The notes under the pieces: generated by a model
Seen by the model: the letters and a program-made list of their open reading frames with translations, nothing else
What the model was told of the DNA's origin: nothing
Database searches by the model: none
Made by a program: the position numbers and the translations under genes
From: CADEDH01 sp965216205
GTDB lineage: Bacteria > Actinomycetota > Acidimicrobiia > Acidimicrobiales > SZUA-35
DNA: 64,000 bases
Assembly (NCBI GenBank): GCA_965216205.1
Contig: OZ244139.1
Location: 5,084,001 to 5,148,000, forward strand
Reading direction: 5' to 3'
Shown: positions 1 to 7,808 of the stretch, in pieces
How the letters are laid out: each line of letters begins with the position of its first letter
How positions within the stretch are numbered: the stretch's first letter is position 1

Positions 1-1208
1 TCCTGATCCACGACGAGGCCAACGCCCATCTGCTCCCGCCCGGGGTCGACCGTGTCGAACTGGGATCGGCCGAGTGGGACCGACTGGTCGCCGCCGACCC
101 GTTGCAACCCACCACGGTGGAGCCCGGCGACGTGGCCGTGCAGATGTACACCTCCGGTTCGACCGGAAGGCCGAAGGGCGTGCTGCTCTCGCACGGCGGG
201 CAGCTCTTCAGCATCGAGCAGTACCTCGGCGGGGTGATGCCGATGGAACCCGACGAGCGGCTCATGATCTCGGCCCCGATGTACCACAAGAACGCCGGGA
301 TGCAGCTCAAGATGGCGCTGACCCTCGGCGGCACGGTGATCCTCCTCCGCCGGTTCGACGCCGCGACCTACCTTCGGGCCACCGCCACCCACCGTGCGAC
401 CGCGGTCAGCGGGGTGCCCACGATGTTCGCCCTCATGGCGGCCGAGACCGGGTTGCTGCCCACGCTCGACCTGTCGACGGTGGCCAGGGCCTCGATCGGG
501 TCGGCCCCGATGACCCCCACCCTGCACGCCCAGGCCAGCGGGCTCTTCCCCAACGCGGTGGTCACCAACGGCTACGGCACCACGGAGGTGGTGGCGGTCT
601 TCGGCGGCCACCCCGACGGCCTGGAGCGCCCTGCGGTCACCGTCGGCCACCCGCTGGCGGCGGTGGAGACCCGCCTGGTCGACCCGATCACCGGCGCCGA
701 CGCCGAGCCCGACCACGAGACCGGTCGCCGGCAGGGCGAGCTGTGGGTACGGAGCCGGGGGGTGATGGTCGGCTACCACGCCCTTCCGGAGCTGACGGCG
801 GAGCGGTTGACCGACGGCTGGTACCACACGGGTGACGTGATGGAGGCCGACGCCCACGGGTGGCACTACTTCGTCGGCCGGGTCGACGACATGTTCGTCT
901 GCGCCGGCGAGAACGTCTATCCAGGCGACGTCGAGCAACTTCTCGAGCGCTGTCCTGGCGTGCACCAGGCGGCGGTGGTCCCCGTCGACGACCTACTGAA
1001 GGGCGCCCTCCCGGTGGCGTTCGTGGTGGCCGAGCCGGGCGCATCGATCGACGAGCAGCAGGTGAAGCGGTGGGCGCTCGACCACGGCCCCGCCTACCAG
1101 CATCCCCGAGCCGTGTGGTTCGTCGACGAGATCCCGCTGGCCGGCACGGCCAAGATCGACAAGCACGCCCTCGCCCTCGACGCCGCCGGCCGCTGGACAC
1201 CCCGCTGA
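1..1208 (+). CDS. AMP-binding acyl-CoA synthetase (5' end outside window)
   Basis: This is the C-terminal part of an ANL-superfamily adenylating enzyme, open from the first base of the window in frame 3. Visible family motifs in order are the phosphate-binding P-loop TSGSTGRPKGV near base 150, the NGYGTTE adenine/acyl motif near 570, DGWYHTGD near 815, the hinge region VGRVDDMFVCAGENVYPGDVE near 875 and the catalytic lysine segment GTAKIDK near 1145. Such enzymes activate a carboxylate with ATP and transfer it to CoA. The substrate cannot be read from this fragment; a fatty acid or similar acyl chain is the usual case. It ends 49 bp before the GGDEF gene. Confidence 0.88.
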   Translation, partial: LIHDEANAHLLPPGVDRVELGSAEWDRLVAADPLQPTTVEPGDVAVQMYTSGSTGRPKGVLLSHGGQLFSIEQYLGGVMPMEPDERLMISAPMYHKNAGMQLKMALTLGGTVILLRRFDAATYLRATATHRATAVSGVPTMFALMAAETGLLPTLDLSTVARASIGSAPMTPTLHAQASGLFPNAVVTNGYGTTEVVAVFGGHPDGLERPAVTVGHPLAAVETRLVDPITGADAEPDHETGRRQGELWVRSRGVMVGYHALPELTAERLTDGWYHTGDVMEADAHGWHYFVGRVDDMFVCAGENVYPGDVEQLLERCPGVHQAAVVPVDDLLKGALPVAFVVAEPGASIDEQQVKRWALDHGPAYQHPRAVWFVDEIPLAGTAKIDKHALALDAAGRWTPR

Positions 1209-1257
1209 GGGCAACCGGGCCGGTTGCCGGTCGTCGACGGTCAAGGTTCGGACGAAG

Positions 1258-2610
1258 GTGACCGATCGATCTACGGTGGACGACGGAGAGATCCTCGACG
1301 CGCTGCGCTGCGCGGTCATGGTCGTCGCCGTCACCGGCGAGATCCTCGAAGCCCGCGGCGCCACCGCCCGCATGCTCGATCGGCCACACGACGAGATCGT
1401 CGGCACGAGCCTGCTCGACCACCTCGCCGGCGCCGACGCAGACCTGATGGCCCAGGCGCTCGACGCGGCCAGCGCCGCCGGCACCCGCCACCATCCGCTG
1501 CCACTCGTCATGGCGCTGGTTCGCCCCGACGGGACCACGGTGCCGTCGGACGTCCTGGTCACGGGACTCGGCGATCGGTGGGTCTTCACCTTCACCTCAC
1601 GGGTCCTCAGCCCCTACGCACTCGACATCGTCGAGCAGGTTCTCGACGGAGACCCGATCGACGATGTCGCCGCATCGGTGGTTCGACGGTTCGCAGAGCT
1701 GTTCGATGTGAAGGATGGTCGGCACTCCTGCCACGCGCTGGCCGACGTCGGAACCCCTGCCGCCACCGCCCACAGCGCGGGCGACACGAGCCGTGGTCTC
1801 GAGGAAGCGCTGCTCGCCGAGGCGACGTCGGCAGGGTCCAAGCTGCTGACCGAGCCCGGTCAGGGTTTGACGACGATGGGCGTCGACGAGCTGCCCGAGC
1901 GGCTGCGGGCTGAGGCTGCAGCGCTCGGCTACCGCGTGATGGTGGTCGGCGCAGAGGGCGATCCGGCCAGCGCGGTGTGGACGCTCATCTGGTTCCACAC
2001 CGATCCCGACGTCGTTCGGTTGTCCCGCAGCGTGGACGCCGCTCGACGGTCGCTGCTCCGCATCATCAGGGCATCGCTCGACCGGAGTCGCTTCGAGGCC
2101 GCGCTGGCCGAGGCGGCCCGCACCGACCCGTTGACCGGGCTCGCCAACCGCTCCGCCTTCGATGACGCGTTCACGCCGAGCGGCCCGCACCGACGGGCGG
2201 CGGTGATCTACCTCGACCTCGACGAGTTCAAGTCCGTCAACGACACGTACGGCCATCCGGTGGGCGACGCGGTTCTGGTGGAGGTGGCGCGCCGGATCGA
2301 GCGATCGTGCCGCCCGACCGATCTCGTGGCTCGACTCGGGGGCGACGAGTTCGCGGTGCTGATCCGGGGCGTCGACGCCGGACGTGTCCGTGACGTCGCC
2401 GATCGGATCACCGCCGAGATCCGCCGACCGCTCCGGCTCCCGGTCGGACCACCGAGGATCGAGGCCACCGCGGGGATCGCCGACACCGACGACGTCGCGT
2501 TCGAGAACCTCGTGCACCGCGCCGACGAGATGCTCGTGGAGCTCAAGCGGTCACGCCGGACGAGCCGCCACGGCAACACCCCCACGGCCAACGCAAGATC
2601 CAACCGCTGA
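1258..2610 (+). CDS. diguanylate cyclase (PAS-like + GGDEF)
   Basis: Predicted to make cyclic di-GMP from two GTP. Residues about 10-110 look like a PAS-type sensor fold; the middle (about 115-270) is not assigned and may be a second sensory module; the last 170 residues are a GGDEF domain beginning DPLTGLANRSAF. The active-site motif is an intact GGDEF at about residue 361, and RPTD lies exactly five residues before it, which matches the RxxD inhibitory site used for product feedback. No EAL domain and no membrane segments are seen, so a cytoplasmic enzyme is likely. The start is a GTG; no strong ribosome-binding site is visible. Confidence 0.87.
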   Translation: MTDRSTVDDGEILDALRCAVMVVAVTGEILEARGATARMLDRPHDEIVGTSLLDHLAGADADLMAQALDAASAAGTRHHPLPLVMALVRPDGTTVPSDVLVTGLGDRWVFTFTSRVLSPYALDIVEQVLDGDPIDDVAASVVRRFAELFDVKDGRHSCHALADVGTPAATAHSAGDTSRGLEEALLAEATSAGSKLLTEPGQGLTTMGVDELPERLRAEAAALGYRVMVVGAEGDPASAVWTLIWFHTDPDVVRLSRSVDAARRSLLRIIRASLDRSRFEAALAEAARTDPLTGLANRSAFDDAFTPSGPHRRAAVIYLDLDEFKSVNDTYGHPVGDAVLVEVARRIERSCRPTDLVARLGGDEFAVLIRGVDAGRVRDVADRITAEIRRPLRLPVGPPRIEATAGIADTDDVAFENLVHRADEMLVELKRSRRTSRHGNTPTANARSNR

Positions 2611-2642
2611 CCGCAACGTCAGCAGCGCACCGAAGGCCACCC

Positions 2643-2663
2643 CCGCACGATGTGTCTGACACC
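2643..2663 (+). repeat. dispersed intergenic repeat, copy 1
   Basis: A 21-bp sequence containing CACGATGTGTCTGACACC; an identical 21-mer lies at 17681-17701. The core GTGTC-T-GACAC is self-complementary. Both copies sit in short intergenic gaps upstream of a plus-strand gene (hisG here, DUF1330 there). Confidence 0.6.
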
Positions 2664-2680
2664 AGCGTGCGCAGCAGCAT

Positions 2681-2723
2681 TGCCCACCAGTCCGCACGAT
2701 GTGCCCACCAGCGCCGCACGATG
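2681..2723 (+). repeat. tandem duplication upstream of hisG
   Basis: Two adjacent near-identical copies of about 21-22 bp, TGCCCACCAG followed by a GCACGATG end (2681-2701 and 2702-2723). They share the CCGCACGATG block with the dispersed repeat just upstream, so this gap holds three CCGCACGATG blocks in 80 bp. Confidence 0.55.
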
Positions 2724-2787
2724 CCCGCGAGTTCGCCTCCGGCGAACTCGACGCAACCCGAAGGGTTGCCGCGTACCCTGGGGATCG

Positions 2788-3633
2788 ATGTTGCGCGTTG
2801 CGGTGCCGAACAAGGGCTCGTTGGCGGGGCCGGCGGCCGAGATGCTCGGCGAGGCCGGCTACCGGCAGCGGCGAGACAAGGGCGACCTCGCCCTCGTCGA
2901 CCGGGCCAACGGCGTGGAGTTCCTGTTCCTGCGACCGCGGGACATCGCCGTGTACGTCGGTTCGGGCCAGCTCGACGTGGGCATCACCGGTCGCGACCTG
3001 CTGCTCGACTCCGGCGCCCCGGCCGAGGAGGTCCTCGGCCTCGACTTCGGCACGTCCACGTTCCGGTTCGCGGCCCGACCGGGCGAGGTCGGCTCCGAGC
3101 GCGACTTCGGCGGCAAGCGGGTCGCAACGTCGTATCCGGTGCTCGTGGCGAAATACCTGTCCGACCTCGGCGTCCAGGCCGACGTGATCCGCCTCGACGG
3201 TGCGGTCGAGGTGTCGGTCCGGCTGGGCGTCGCCGACATCGTGGCCGACGTGGTCGAGACCGGCTCGACCCTGCGCCAGGCCGGCCTCGAGGTCGTCGGC
3301 GAGCCGATCCTCACCTCCGAGGCGGTGCTGATCCACCGCAGCGGAGCCGAGCACACCCCACCGATGGAGCAGCTGGTGCGCCGCCTGCAGGGCGTGCTGG
3401 TCGCCCGCCAGTACGTGATGATCGACTACGACATCCGCACCGACAAGCTCGACGCGGCCACGGCGATCACCCCCGGCTTCGAGTCACCCACGATCTCGCC
3501 CCTGGCCAACGACGGCTGGGTGGCGGTCCGGGCGTTGGTTCCCCGGTCCGATCAGCAGCGACTGATGGACGAGCTGTGGGAGCTCGGCGCGAAGGCGATC
3601 CTGACCACCACGGTCCACGCCGCCCGCATGTGA
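2788..3633 (+). CDS. hisG: ATP phosphoribosyltransferase, long form
   Basis: Catalyses the first, committed step of histidine synthesis, condensing ATP with PRPP. The ATG at 2788 gives MLRVAVPNKGSL, the standard HisG N-terminus, and a protein of 281 residues; an upstream in-frame ATG at 2650 would add 46 residues with no family match. The motif GQLDVGITGRDLL and the PRPP-binding stretch around VADVVETGSTLRQAGLEV are present. Length and the C-terminal segment (about residues 205-281, ending ILTTTVHAARM) fit the long, self-regulated form with a histidine-binding domain, so no HisZ partner is needed. It lies just upstream of tRNA-His and hisS; no other his genes are in the window. Confidence 0.95.
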   Translation: MLRVAVPNKGSLAGPAAEMLGEAGYRQRRDKGDLALVDRANGVEFLFLRPRDIAVYVGSGQLDVGITGRDLLLDSGAPAEEVLGLDFGTSTFRFAARPGEVGSERDFGGKRVATSYPVLVAKYLSDLGVQADVIRLDGAVEVSVRLGVADIVADVVETGSTLRQAGLEVVGEPILTSEAVLIHRSGAEHTPPMEQLVRRLQGVLVARQYVMIDYDIRTDKLDAATAITPGFESPTISPLANDGWVAVRALVPRSDQQRLMDELWELGAKAILTTTVHAARM

Positions 3634-3739
3634 GGGCGATGGCCCGGTCACCGAGCCTCCCCCGGACCCCGATTTTCACTGCATCCCGGGTGGTCCGTCG
3701 ATAGAGTCGGCAGTGGAACACCGCGCCCTGCGGTGTCGG

Positions 3740-3816
3740 GCTGCCGTAGCTCAGTCGGCTAGAGCGCCAGATTGTGGATCTGGAGGTCATGGGTTCAAGC
3801 CCCATCGGCAGTACCA
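3740..3816 (+). tRNA. tRNA-His (anticodon GTG), Caulobacter-type acceptor end
   Basis: A full cloverleaf: acceptor 5' strand GCTGCCG pairs with CGGCAGT, D-arm GCTC/GAGC, anticodon stem CCAGA/TCTGG with loop TTGTGGA (anticodon GTG), T-arm ATGGG/CCCAT with loop TTCAAGC, and an encoded CCA at 3814-3816. The acceptor ends in a G1-U72 wobble with discriminator A73, and the D-loop carries U20a. Nearly all bacterial tRNA-His have C73 facing an extra G-1. U72, A73 and U20a are the reported recognition set of the G-1-independent HisRS of Caulobacter. The genomic base before G1 is also G, but it could not pair with A73. hisS begins 60 bp downstream. Confidence 0.95.
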
Positions 3817-3876
3817 CGGTGTCGGGCCCGCCCGGGCGGGCCGAGACGCTGACGCACCCGCGAAAGAGGATGGGCC

Positions 3877-5415
3877 GTGGCCAAGAAATCGAAGAGGCCA
3901 CAGGCCCGGCTCCCCCGAGGCTTCGGCGACGCCGCCGGCACCGACGTGCTCCAGCGGGAGGAGATGATCGGCAAGCTCGTCGCCGTCTACCGGCGCTACG
4001 GCTTCCAGCCTCTCGAGACCCCGATGCTCGAGTACCTCGACTCGCTCGGGAAGTTCCTCCCCGACAAGGACGCCCCCGGCGAGGGCGTCTTCGCGTTCCG
4101 GGACGACGACGAGGACTGGGTCGCCCTCCGCTACGACCTCACCGCGCCCCTCGCCCGCTACGTGGCCCAGAACCGCAACGAGCTGACCACCCCGTACCGG
4201 CGCTACCAGGTGGGGCCGGTGTTCCGCCAGGAGAAGCCGGGACCTGGACGGTTCCGGCAGTTCTACCAGTGCGACTTCGACACGGTCGGCAGCCGGTCCA
4301 TGGCGGTCGACGCCGAGGTGTGTGCGCTCCTCACCGACGCGTTCGAGACGCTCGGCATCGAGGCCGGTGACTACGCGGTCAGGATCAACAACCGGAAGGT
4401 CCTGAACGGGATCCTGGCCCAGGCCGGTGTTGCGGTGACCGCCGACAACGCCTCGGCCGAGGACGTGGCGGCTGCCGATGCGATGCGGGCCCAGGTGCTC
4501 CGCTCGGTCGACAAGCTGGACCGGGTCGGGATCGAGGGTGTCCGGGCCCTCCTCGGCAAGGGTCGGGAGGACGAGAGCGGCGACTTCACCGACGGCGTCG
4601 GCCTCGCCGAGGAGCAGATCGATCGGATCATCGGCTTCGTCACCGCCGGCACCGATGGCGGCACCGACGACAACGACGCGACGTCGGCTCGCTCGGCGGT
4701 TCTCGCCCGGCTGGCGGAACTGGTCGGCGACGACGACGAGGGCCGCGAGGGGATCGACGAGCTCGCCACGATCGACTCGCTCCTGTCGGCGATGGCGATC
4801 GGGTCGGACCGGGTGGAGATCGACCCGACCGTGGTGCGGGGGCTCGACTACTACACCGGGCCGGTGTTCGAGGCCGTCCTCACCTTCGAGTCCGACGACG
4901 AAGACGGCGAGCGCCGCGCGTTCGGATCGGTCGCCGGCGGTGGCCGCTACGACGACCTCGTCAAGCGGTTCACCGGGCAGGAGGTCGCGGCCTGTGGTGC
5001 GAGCGTCGGCGTCTCCCGGCTGCTGGCGGCACTGCGAGCGCTCGGCCAGCTCGACTCGTCCGCCTCGACCGGGCCCGTGGTCGTCACGGTCATGGACCGC
5101 GACCGTCTCGCCGACTACCAGGCGATGGTCGCCGACCTGCGTCGGGCCGACATCCCCGCCGAGCTGTTCCTCGGCAACAAGAACCTCGGCAACCAGCTCA
5201 AGTACGCCGACCGGCGCGGGTCGCCGGTGGCGGTGATCGCCGGGAGCGACGAGTTCGACGCGGGCACGGTCGTCGTGAAGAACCTGCGGTACGGGAAAGA
5301 GGTGTCGCAGGGCATCGACGACCGCGAGGAGTGGCTCAACGCCGAGAACGTGCAGCAGTCGGTTGCCCGCGACCAGCTCGTGGCCGCCGTCAGCTCCCTC
5401 CTCGAGGTGCCATGA
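3877..5415 (+). CDS. hisS: histidyl-tRNA synthetase, divergent alphaproteobacterial type
   Basis: Class II synthetase charging tRNA-His. The GTG start at 3877 follows AAAGAGGA with 6 bp spacing. The protein is 512 residues, clearly longer than the usual 420-430. Motif 2 region reads FRQEKPGPGRFRQFYQCDFD (about residues 113-132), where canonical bacterial enzymes have the RYRQFHQ form; the FRQF plus DFD/DAD pattern is that of the divergent alphaproteobacterial HisRS. An insert containing LLGKGREDESGDFTDG (about 225-245) is also typical of that type. The histidine motif VVRGLDYYTG is intact near 320, and a C-terminal anticodon-binding domain (about 410-512) follows. Its stop overlaps the start of the aldo/keto reductase gene by 4 bp. 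Pairing with the unusual tRNA-His upstream suggests the two were inherited together. Confidence 0.93.
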   Translation: MAKKSKRPQARLPRGFGDAAGTDVLQREEMIGKLVAVYRRYGFQPLETPMLEYLDSLGKFLPDKDAPGEGVFAFRDDDEDWVALRYDLTAPLARYVAQNRNELTTPYRRYQVGPVFRQEKPGPGRFRQFYQCDFDTVGSRSMAVDAEVCALLTDAFETLGIEAGDYAVRINNRKVLNGILAQAGVAVTADNASAEDVAAADAMRAQVLRSVDKLDRVGIEGVRALLGKGREDESGDFTDGVGLAEEQIDRIIGFVTAGTDGGTDDNDATSARSAVLARLAELVGDDDEGREGIDELATIDSLLSAMAIGSDRVEIDPTVVRGLDYYTGPVFEAVLTFESDDEDGERRAFGSVAGGGRYDDLVKRFTGQEVAACGASVGVSRLLAALRALGQLDSSASTGPVVVTVMDRDRLADYQAMVADLRRADIPAELFLGNKNLGNQLKYADRRGSPVAVIAGSDEFDAGTVVVKNLRYGKEVSQGIDDREEWLNAENVQQSVARDQLVAAVSSLLEVP

Positions 5416-6386
5416 CCGCACTCCCCCGGCGACCCCTCGGCGGCTCCGGCCTGTCGGTGTCGGTGCTGTCGCTCGGTTCGTGGCGAACCTACGAGCGGAT
5501 CCCCCGCGAGCAGGGCGCGGCGGTGATGGTGGCCGCCAAGGAGGCCGGCATCACGTTCCTCGACGATGCCCGCTATGACGACGAGACCGGCGATGCCCCC
5601 ATCCCCACCGGCTACTCCGAGGTGGTCTTCGGCCAGTTGTTCCGCGCCGCGGGCTGGGTGCGCGACGAGGTCGTCGTGTCGAACAAGCTGTGGTGGGAGC
5701 ACTGGCCCCGCCAATCGGCGGCGGACGAGGTCGACGGCTCGCTCGAGCGCATGCAGTTCGACCACCTCGACCTCGTCTACGCGATGCCGCCACCGGCCGA
5801 CACCACTGTGGACACCGTGCTCGACGAGGTCGCCGGTCTGCTCGAGTCGGGTCGGGCCCGAGCCTGGGGAACCGGCATGTGGACCGCCGGCCAGCACCTC
5901 GAGGCCCTGGAGCGCTGCAGGGCGCGGGGTCTGCCCCCACCCGCTGCGGCCCAGATGGCGACCAGCCTGGTCGACTCGGCCGGGCCCGATGATCCGGCGA
6001 TGCGCCAGGCGTTCGACGAGGGCCCGATCGGCCTGGTGGCCAGCTACGTGCTCGCCGGCGGCACCCTCTCCGGCAAGTATCTGAGCGGCGGCGACGGTCG
6101 GGCCGCCGCCGCCGACGACGGCGTGACGGCGCGGGGGAAGGCGTTGGCCCCGCAGGTGGTCGAGCTGGCCGAGGCGTGGGGCGTGCCGCCCACCCACGTC
6201 GCGATGGCTCACGCGTTCGCCCATCCGAACCTGGCGAGCCTGCTGTTCGGGGCCAGCACAGTGGAACAACTCGAGGAGAATGTCGCCGCCTGGGCGACGT
6301 TCGAGAAGCTCGACGAGGCGCAACTGGCCGAGGTGGCCGCGCTGGCCGCCGTGGGGCGAGCCGGATCCGACCGACCCGGCTCCTGA
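5412..6386 (+). CDS. aldo/keto reductase-like protein with altered active site
   Basis: A 324-residue TIM-barrel protein of the aldo/keto reductase superfamily: N-terminal RPLGGSGLSVSVLSLGSW, the strand holding Asp and Tyr (FLDDARYDD), the lysine segment VVSNKLWW and the later GLVASYVLAGGTLSGKY region. The position that normally holds the catalytic His (family form DLxxLH) reads DLVYAMPPP, so His appears replaced by Met, and the following GVSN strand reads GTGM. Activity may be altered or lost. It is translationally coupled to hisS through an ATGA overlap. Related potassium-channel beta-like members also have relaxed active sites. Confidence 0.8.
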   Translation: MTALPRRPLGGSGLSVSVLSLGSWRTYERIPREQGAAVMVAAKEAGITFLDDARYDDETGDAPIPTGYSEVVFGQLFRAAGWVRDEVVVSNKLWWEHWPRQSAADEVDGSLERMQFDHLDLVYAMPPPADTTVDTVLDEVAGLLESGRARAWGTGMWTAGQHLEALERCRARGLPPPAAAQMATSLVDSAGPDDPAMRQAFDEGPIGLVASYVLAGGTLSGKYLSGGDGRAAAADDGVTARGKALAPQVVELAEAWGVPPTHVAMAHAFAHPNLASLLFGASTVEQLEENVAAWATFEKLDEAQLAEVAALAAVGRAGSDRPGS

Positions 6387-6402
6387 CCGACCTGGCTCCT
6401 GC

Positions 6403-6420
6403 ACCCACCGGCCGGTGGGT
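6403..6420. terminator. possible bidirectional terminator hairpin
   Basis: A perfect 18-bp inverted repeat, ACCCACCGG followed by CCGGTGGGT, in the 33-bp gap between two convergent genes; it touches the stop codon of the VOC gene. There is no T-tract, so classification as a terminator rests on position and stem strength. Confidence 0.4.
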
Positions 6421-7091
6421 CAGGTCGGGCTGAAGACGCAGAACTCGTTGCCCTCGGGGTCGGCGAGCACGTCCCAGTCGATCTCGTCGTCACGTCGGCG
6501 GAGCACCGTCGCGCCCGTGTCGACGAGCAGCTCGGTCCGGTCGGCCACGAGATCGAGGTGGATCCGGTTCTTGGTTCGTTTCGGCTCCTCCACGGGCACG
6601 AAGGTCAGACTGTCGAACGGGACGTTGGGGATCTCGTCGAGGTGGGAGAAGCCGCGTTCGTCGATGTGGCGCCGCCCACCGATCGCTGTTGCCCACCATC
6701 GGGAGCTGGCTTCGTGGTCGGCGCAGTCGATGACCACTTCATGGAGCCGGTAGGGGGGTGGCTCGTCGCGGACGAACAAGCAGAACTCGCCGCCTTCGGG
6801 ATCGGCCATCGAGATCCACTGGAACGACCGGTCGTCGACGATCGACGCGCCGATGGCTTCGAGGGCCTCGACCGACGAGCCGTGGACGTCGAGGTGAACC
6901 CGGTGCTTGACGGTCTTCGGCTCGGGAACCTGGTTGATCCAGATGGTGTACGCCCTGGTCGGGCCGATCAGGAACGCATCGCCGTTGTCCTGCACGTGCA
7001 GTTCCAGGCCGAGCGCAGCGGACCAGAACGAACCGAGCGCGGTCGCGTCGACGGCGTCGAGGCAGAGGTCCTTGAACGTGGCCAGGGTCAT
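6420..7091 (-). CDS. two-domain VOC (glyoxalase-like) protein
   Basis: About 223 residues with two tandem vicinal-oxygen-chelate-like domains, each with a paired beta-alpha-beta-beta-beta pattern: residues about 1-105 (MTLATFKDLCLDAVD to GEFCLFVRD) and 115-223 (RLHEVVIDCADHEASSRWWA to GNEFCVFSPT). Both domains end in the same DPEGxEFC motif, as in glyoxalase-like domain families of actinobacteria. A metal-binding triad is not obvious, so the reaction is unknown. The ATG at 7091 is preferred over an upstream GTG at 7130, whose added residues are low complexity and come from a duplicated GGCCACCGTGCGGT segment. Confidence 0.75.
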   Translation of the reverse strand: MTLATFKDLCLDAVDATALGSFWSAALGLELHVQDNGDAFLIGPTRAYTIWINQVPEPKTVKHRVHLDVHGSSVEALEAIGASIVDDRSFQWISMADPEGGEFCLFVRDEPPPYRLHEVVIDCADHEASSRWWATAIGGRRHIDERGFSHLDEIPNVPFDSLTFVPVEEPKRTKNRIHLDLVADRTELLVDTGATVLRRRDDEIDWDVLADPEGNEFCVFSPT

Positions 7092-7187
7092 CGGCCAAAA
7101 CGTAGCCGTGGCCACCGTGCGGTTGGCCACCGTGCGGTGACCGGGCGACCGGATCGAACCGGGACCGGCCGCTATCGTCGGCTCGGG

Positions 7188-7589
7188 ATGGGAGCGACGA
7201 CCAGGACGGTGACGGCGGCGATCTCATTCGTGGCGGCCGTGGTGGCGGTGGGTGCGATGTGGCTGCCGTGGTTCACGTCGGGTTCGGCCGGTAGGAACAG
7301 CTTCGCCATGTTCCGGGCAGCACAACTTCTCGGTATCGAGTCGATCACGCCGTTCCGAGTGCTGTGGTTCCTCTTGCCGGTGGTGCTGTTGGCGGCGGCT
7401 GCGCTGTTCGTCTTCGGTCTCCAGCGCTCGGCGAGCGCGGCCTTGGTGGTGCTGGGTGCCGCCCTCGTCGCCGTTGGCTGGGTGGCCTTCTCGGCGGTCG
7501 GCGCGCACGTGGGGTCGGCCGCGGCTACTGCCGGCGGACTCTGCACTATCGTCTTCGCCATACCGGGGCTGTCGAAACTGGCGGTTTGA
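7188..7589 (+). CDS. small four-helix membrane protein
   Basis: A 133-residue hydrophobic protein with four predicted transmembrane segments: about residues 8-28, 57-78, 82-104 and 108-128. A short polar loop with TSGSAGRNSFAMFRA lies between helices 1 and 2. Small tetraspan proteins of this kind are common and unassigned in actinobacteria. ATG start at 7188. No function can be assigned from sequence or neighbours. Confidence 0.65.
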   Translation: MGATTRTVTAAISFVAAVVAVGAMWLPWFTSGSAGRNSFAMFRAAQLLGIESITPFRVLWFLLPVVLLAAAALFVFGLQRSASAALVVLGAALVAVGWVAFSAVGAHVGSAAATAGGLCTIVFAIPGLSKLAV

Positions 7590-7808
7590 CCGATGGTCGA
7601 ACCGGCCGGTGGAAACTGGTTTCGGGAGGGAACTGCTTCAGCGAGACGGGCGACCGACCAGGAAGCAACGCGCCACCAGCGCGCGGTTCGGCGCGCGCTG
7701 ATCGACATCCAACGGTGAACGGGTCGACGGATCCAGCCGATGGAGCTGAGGCACATCGACAACTGGGCAACCGGCCGCCGGATCCGATCCGGCACCGAGG
7801 AGTGGGCA

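Noticed and set aside
688..1595. Minus-strand ORFs over the acyl-CoA ligase and GGDEF genes
   Set aside because: Arg/Gly/Pro-rich shadows typical of high-GC DNA; the opposite strand has clear conserved motifs.
2650..2787. HisG start at ATG 2650
   Set aside because: The extra 46 residues are coded by the intergenic repeat and lack family match; ATG 2788 gives the standard HisG N-terminus.
3740..3816. tRNA-His misfolded so that a normal G-1:C73 end is missed
   Set aside because: All stems pair in the only consistent alignment; CCA follows A73 directly and no C precedes it.
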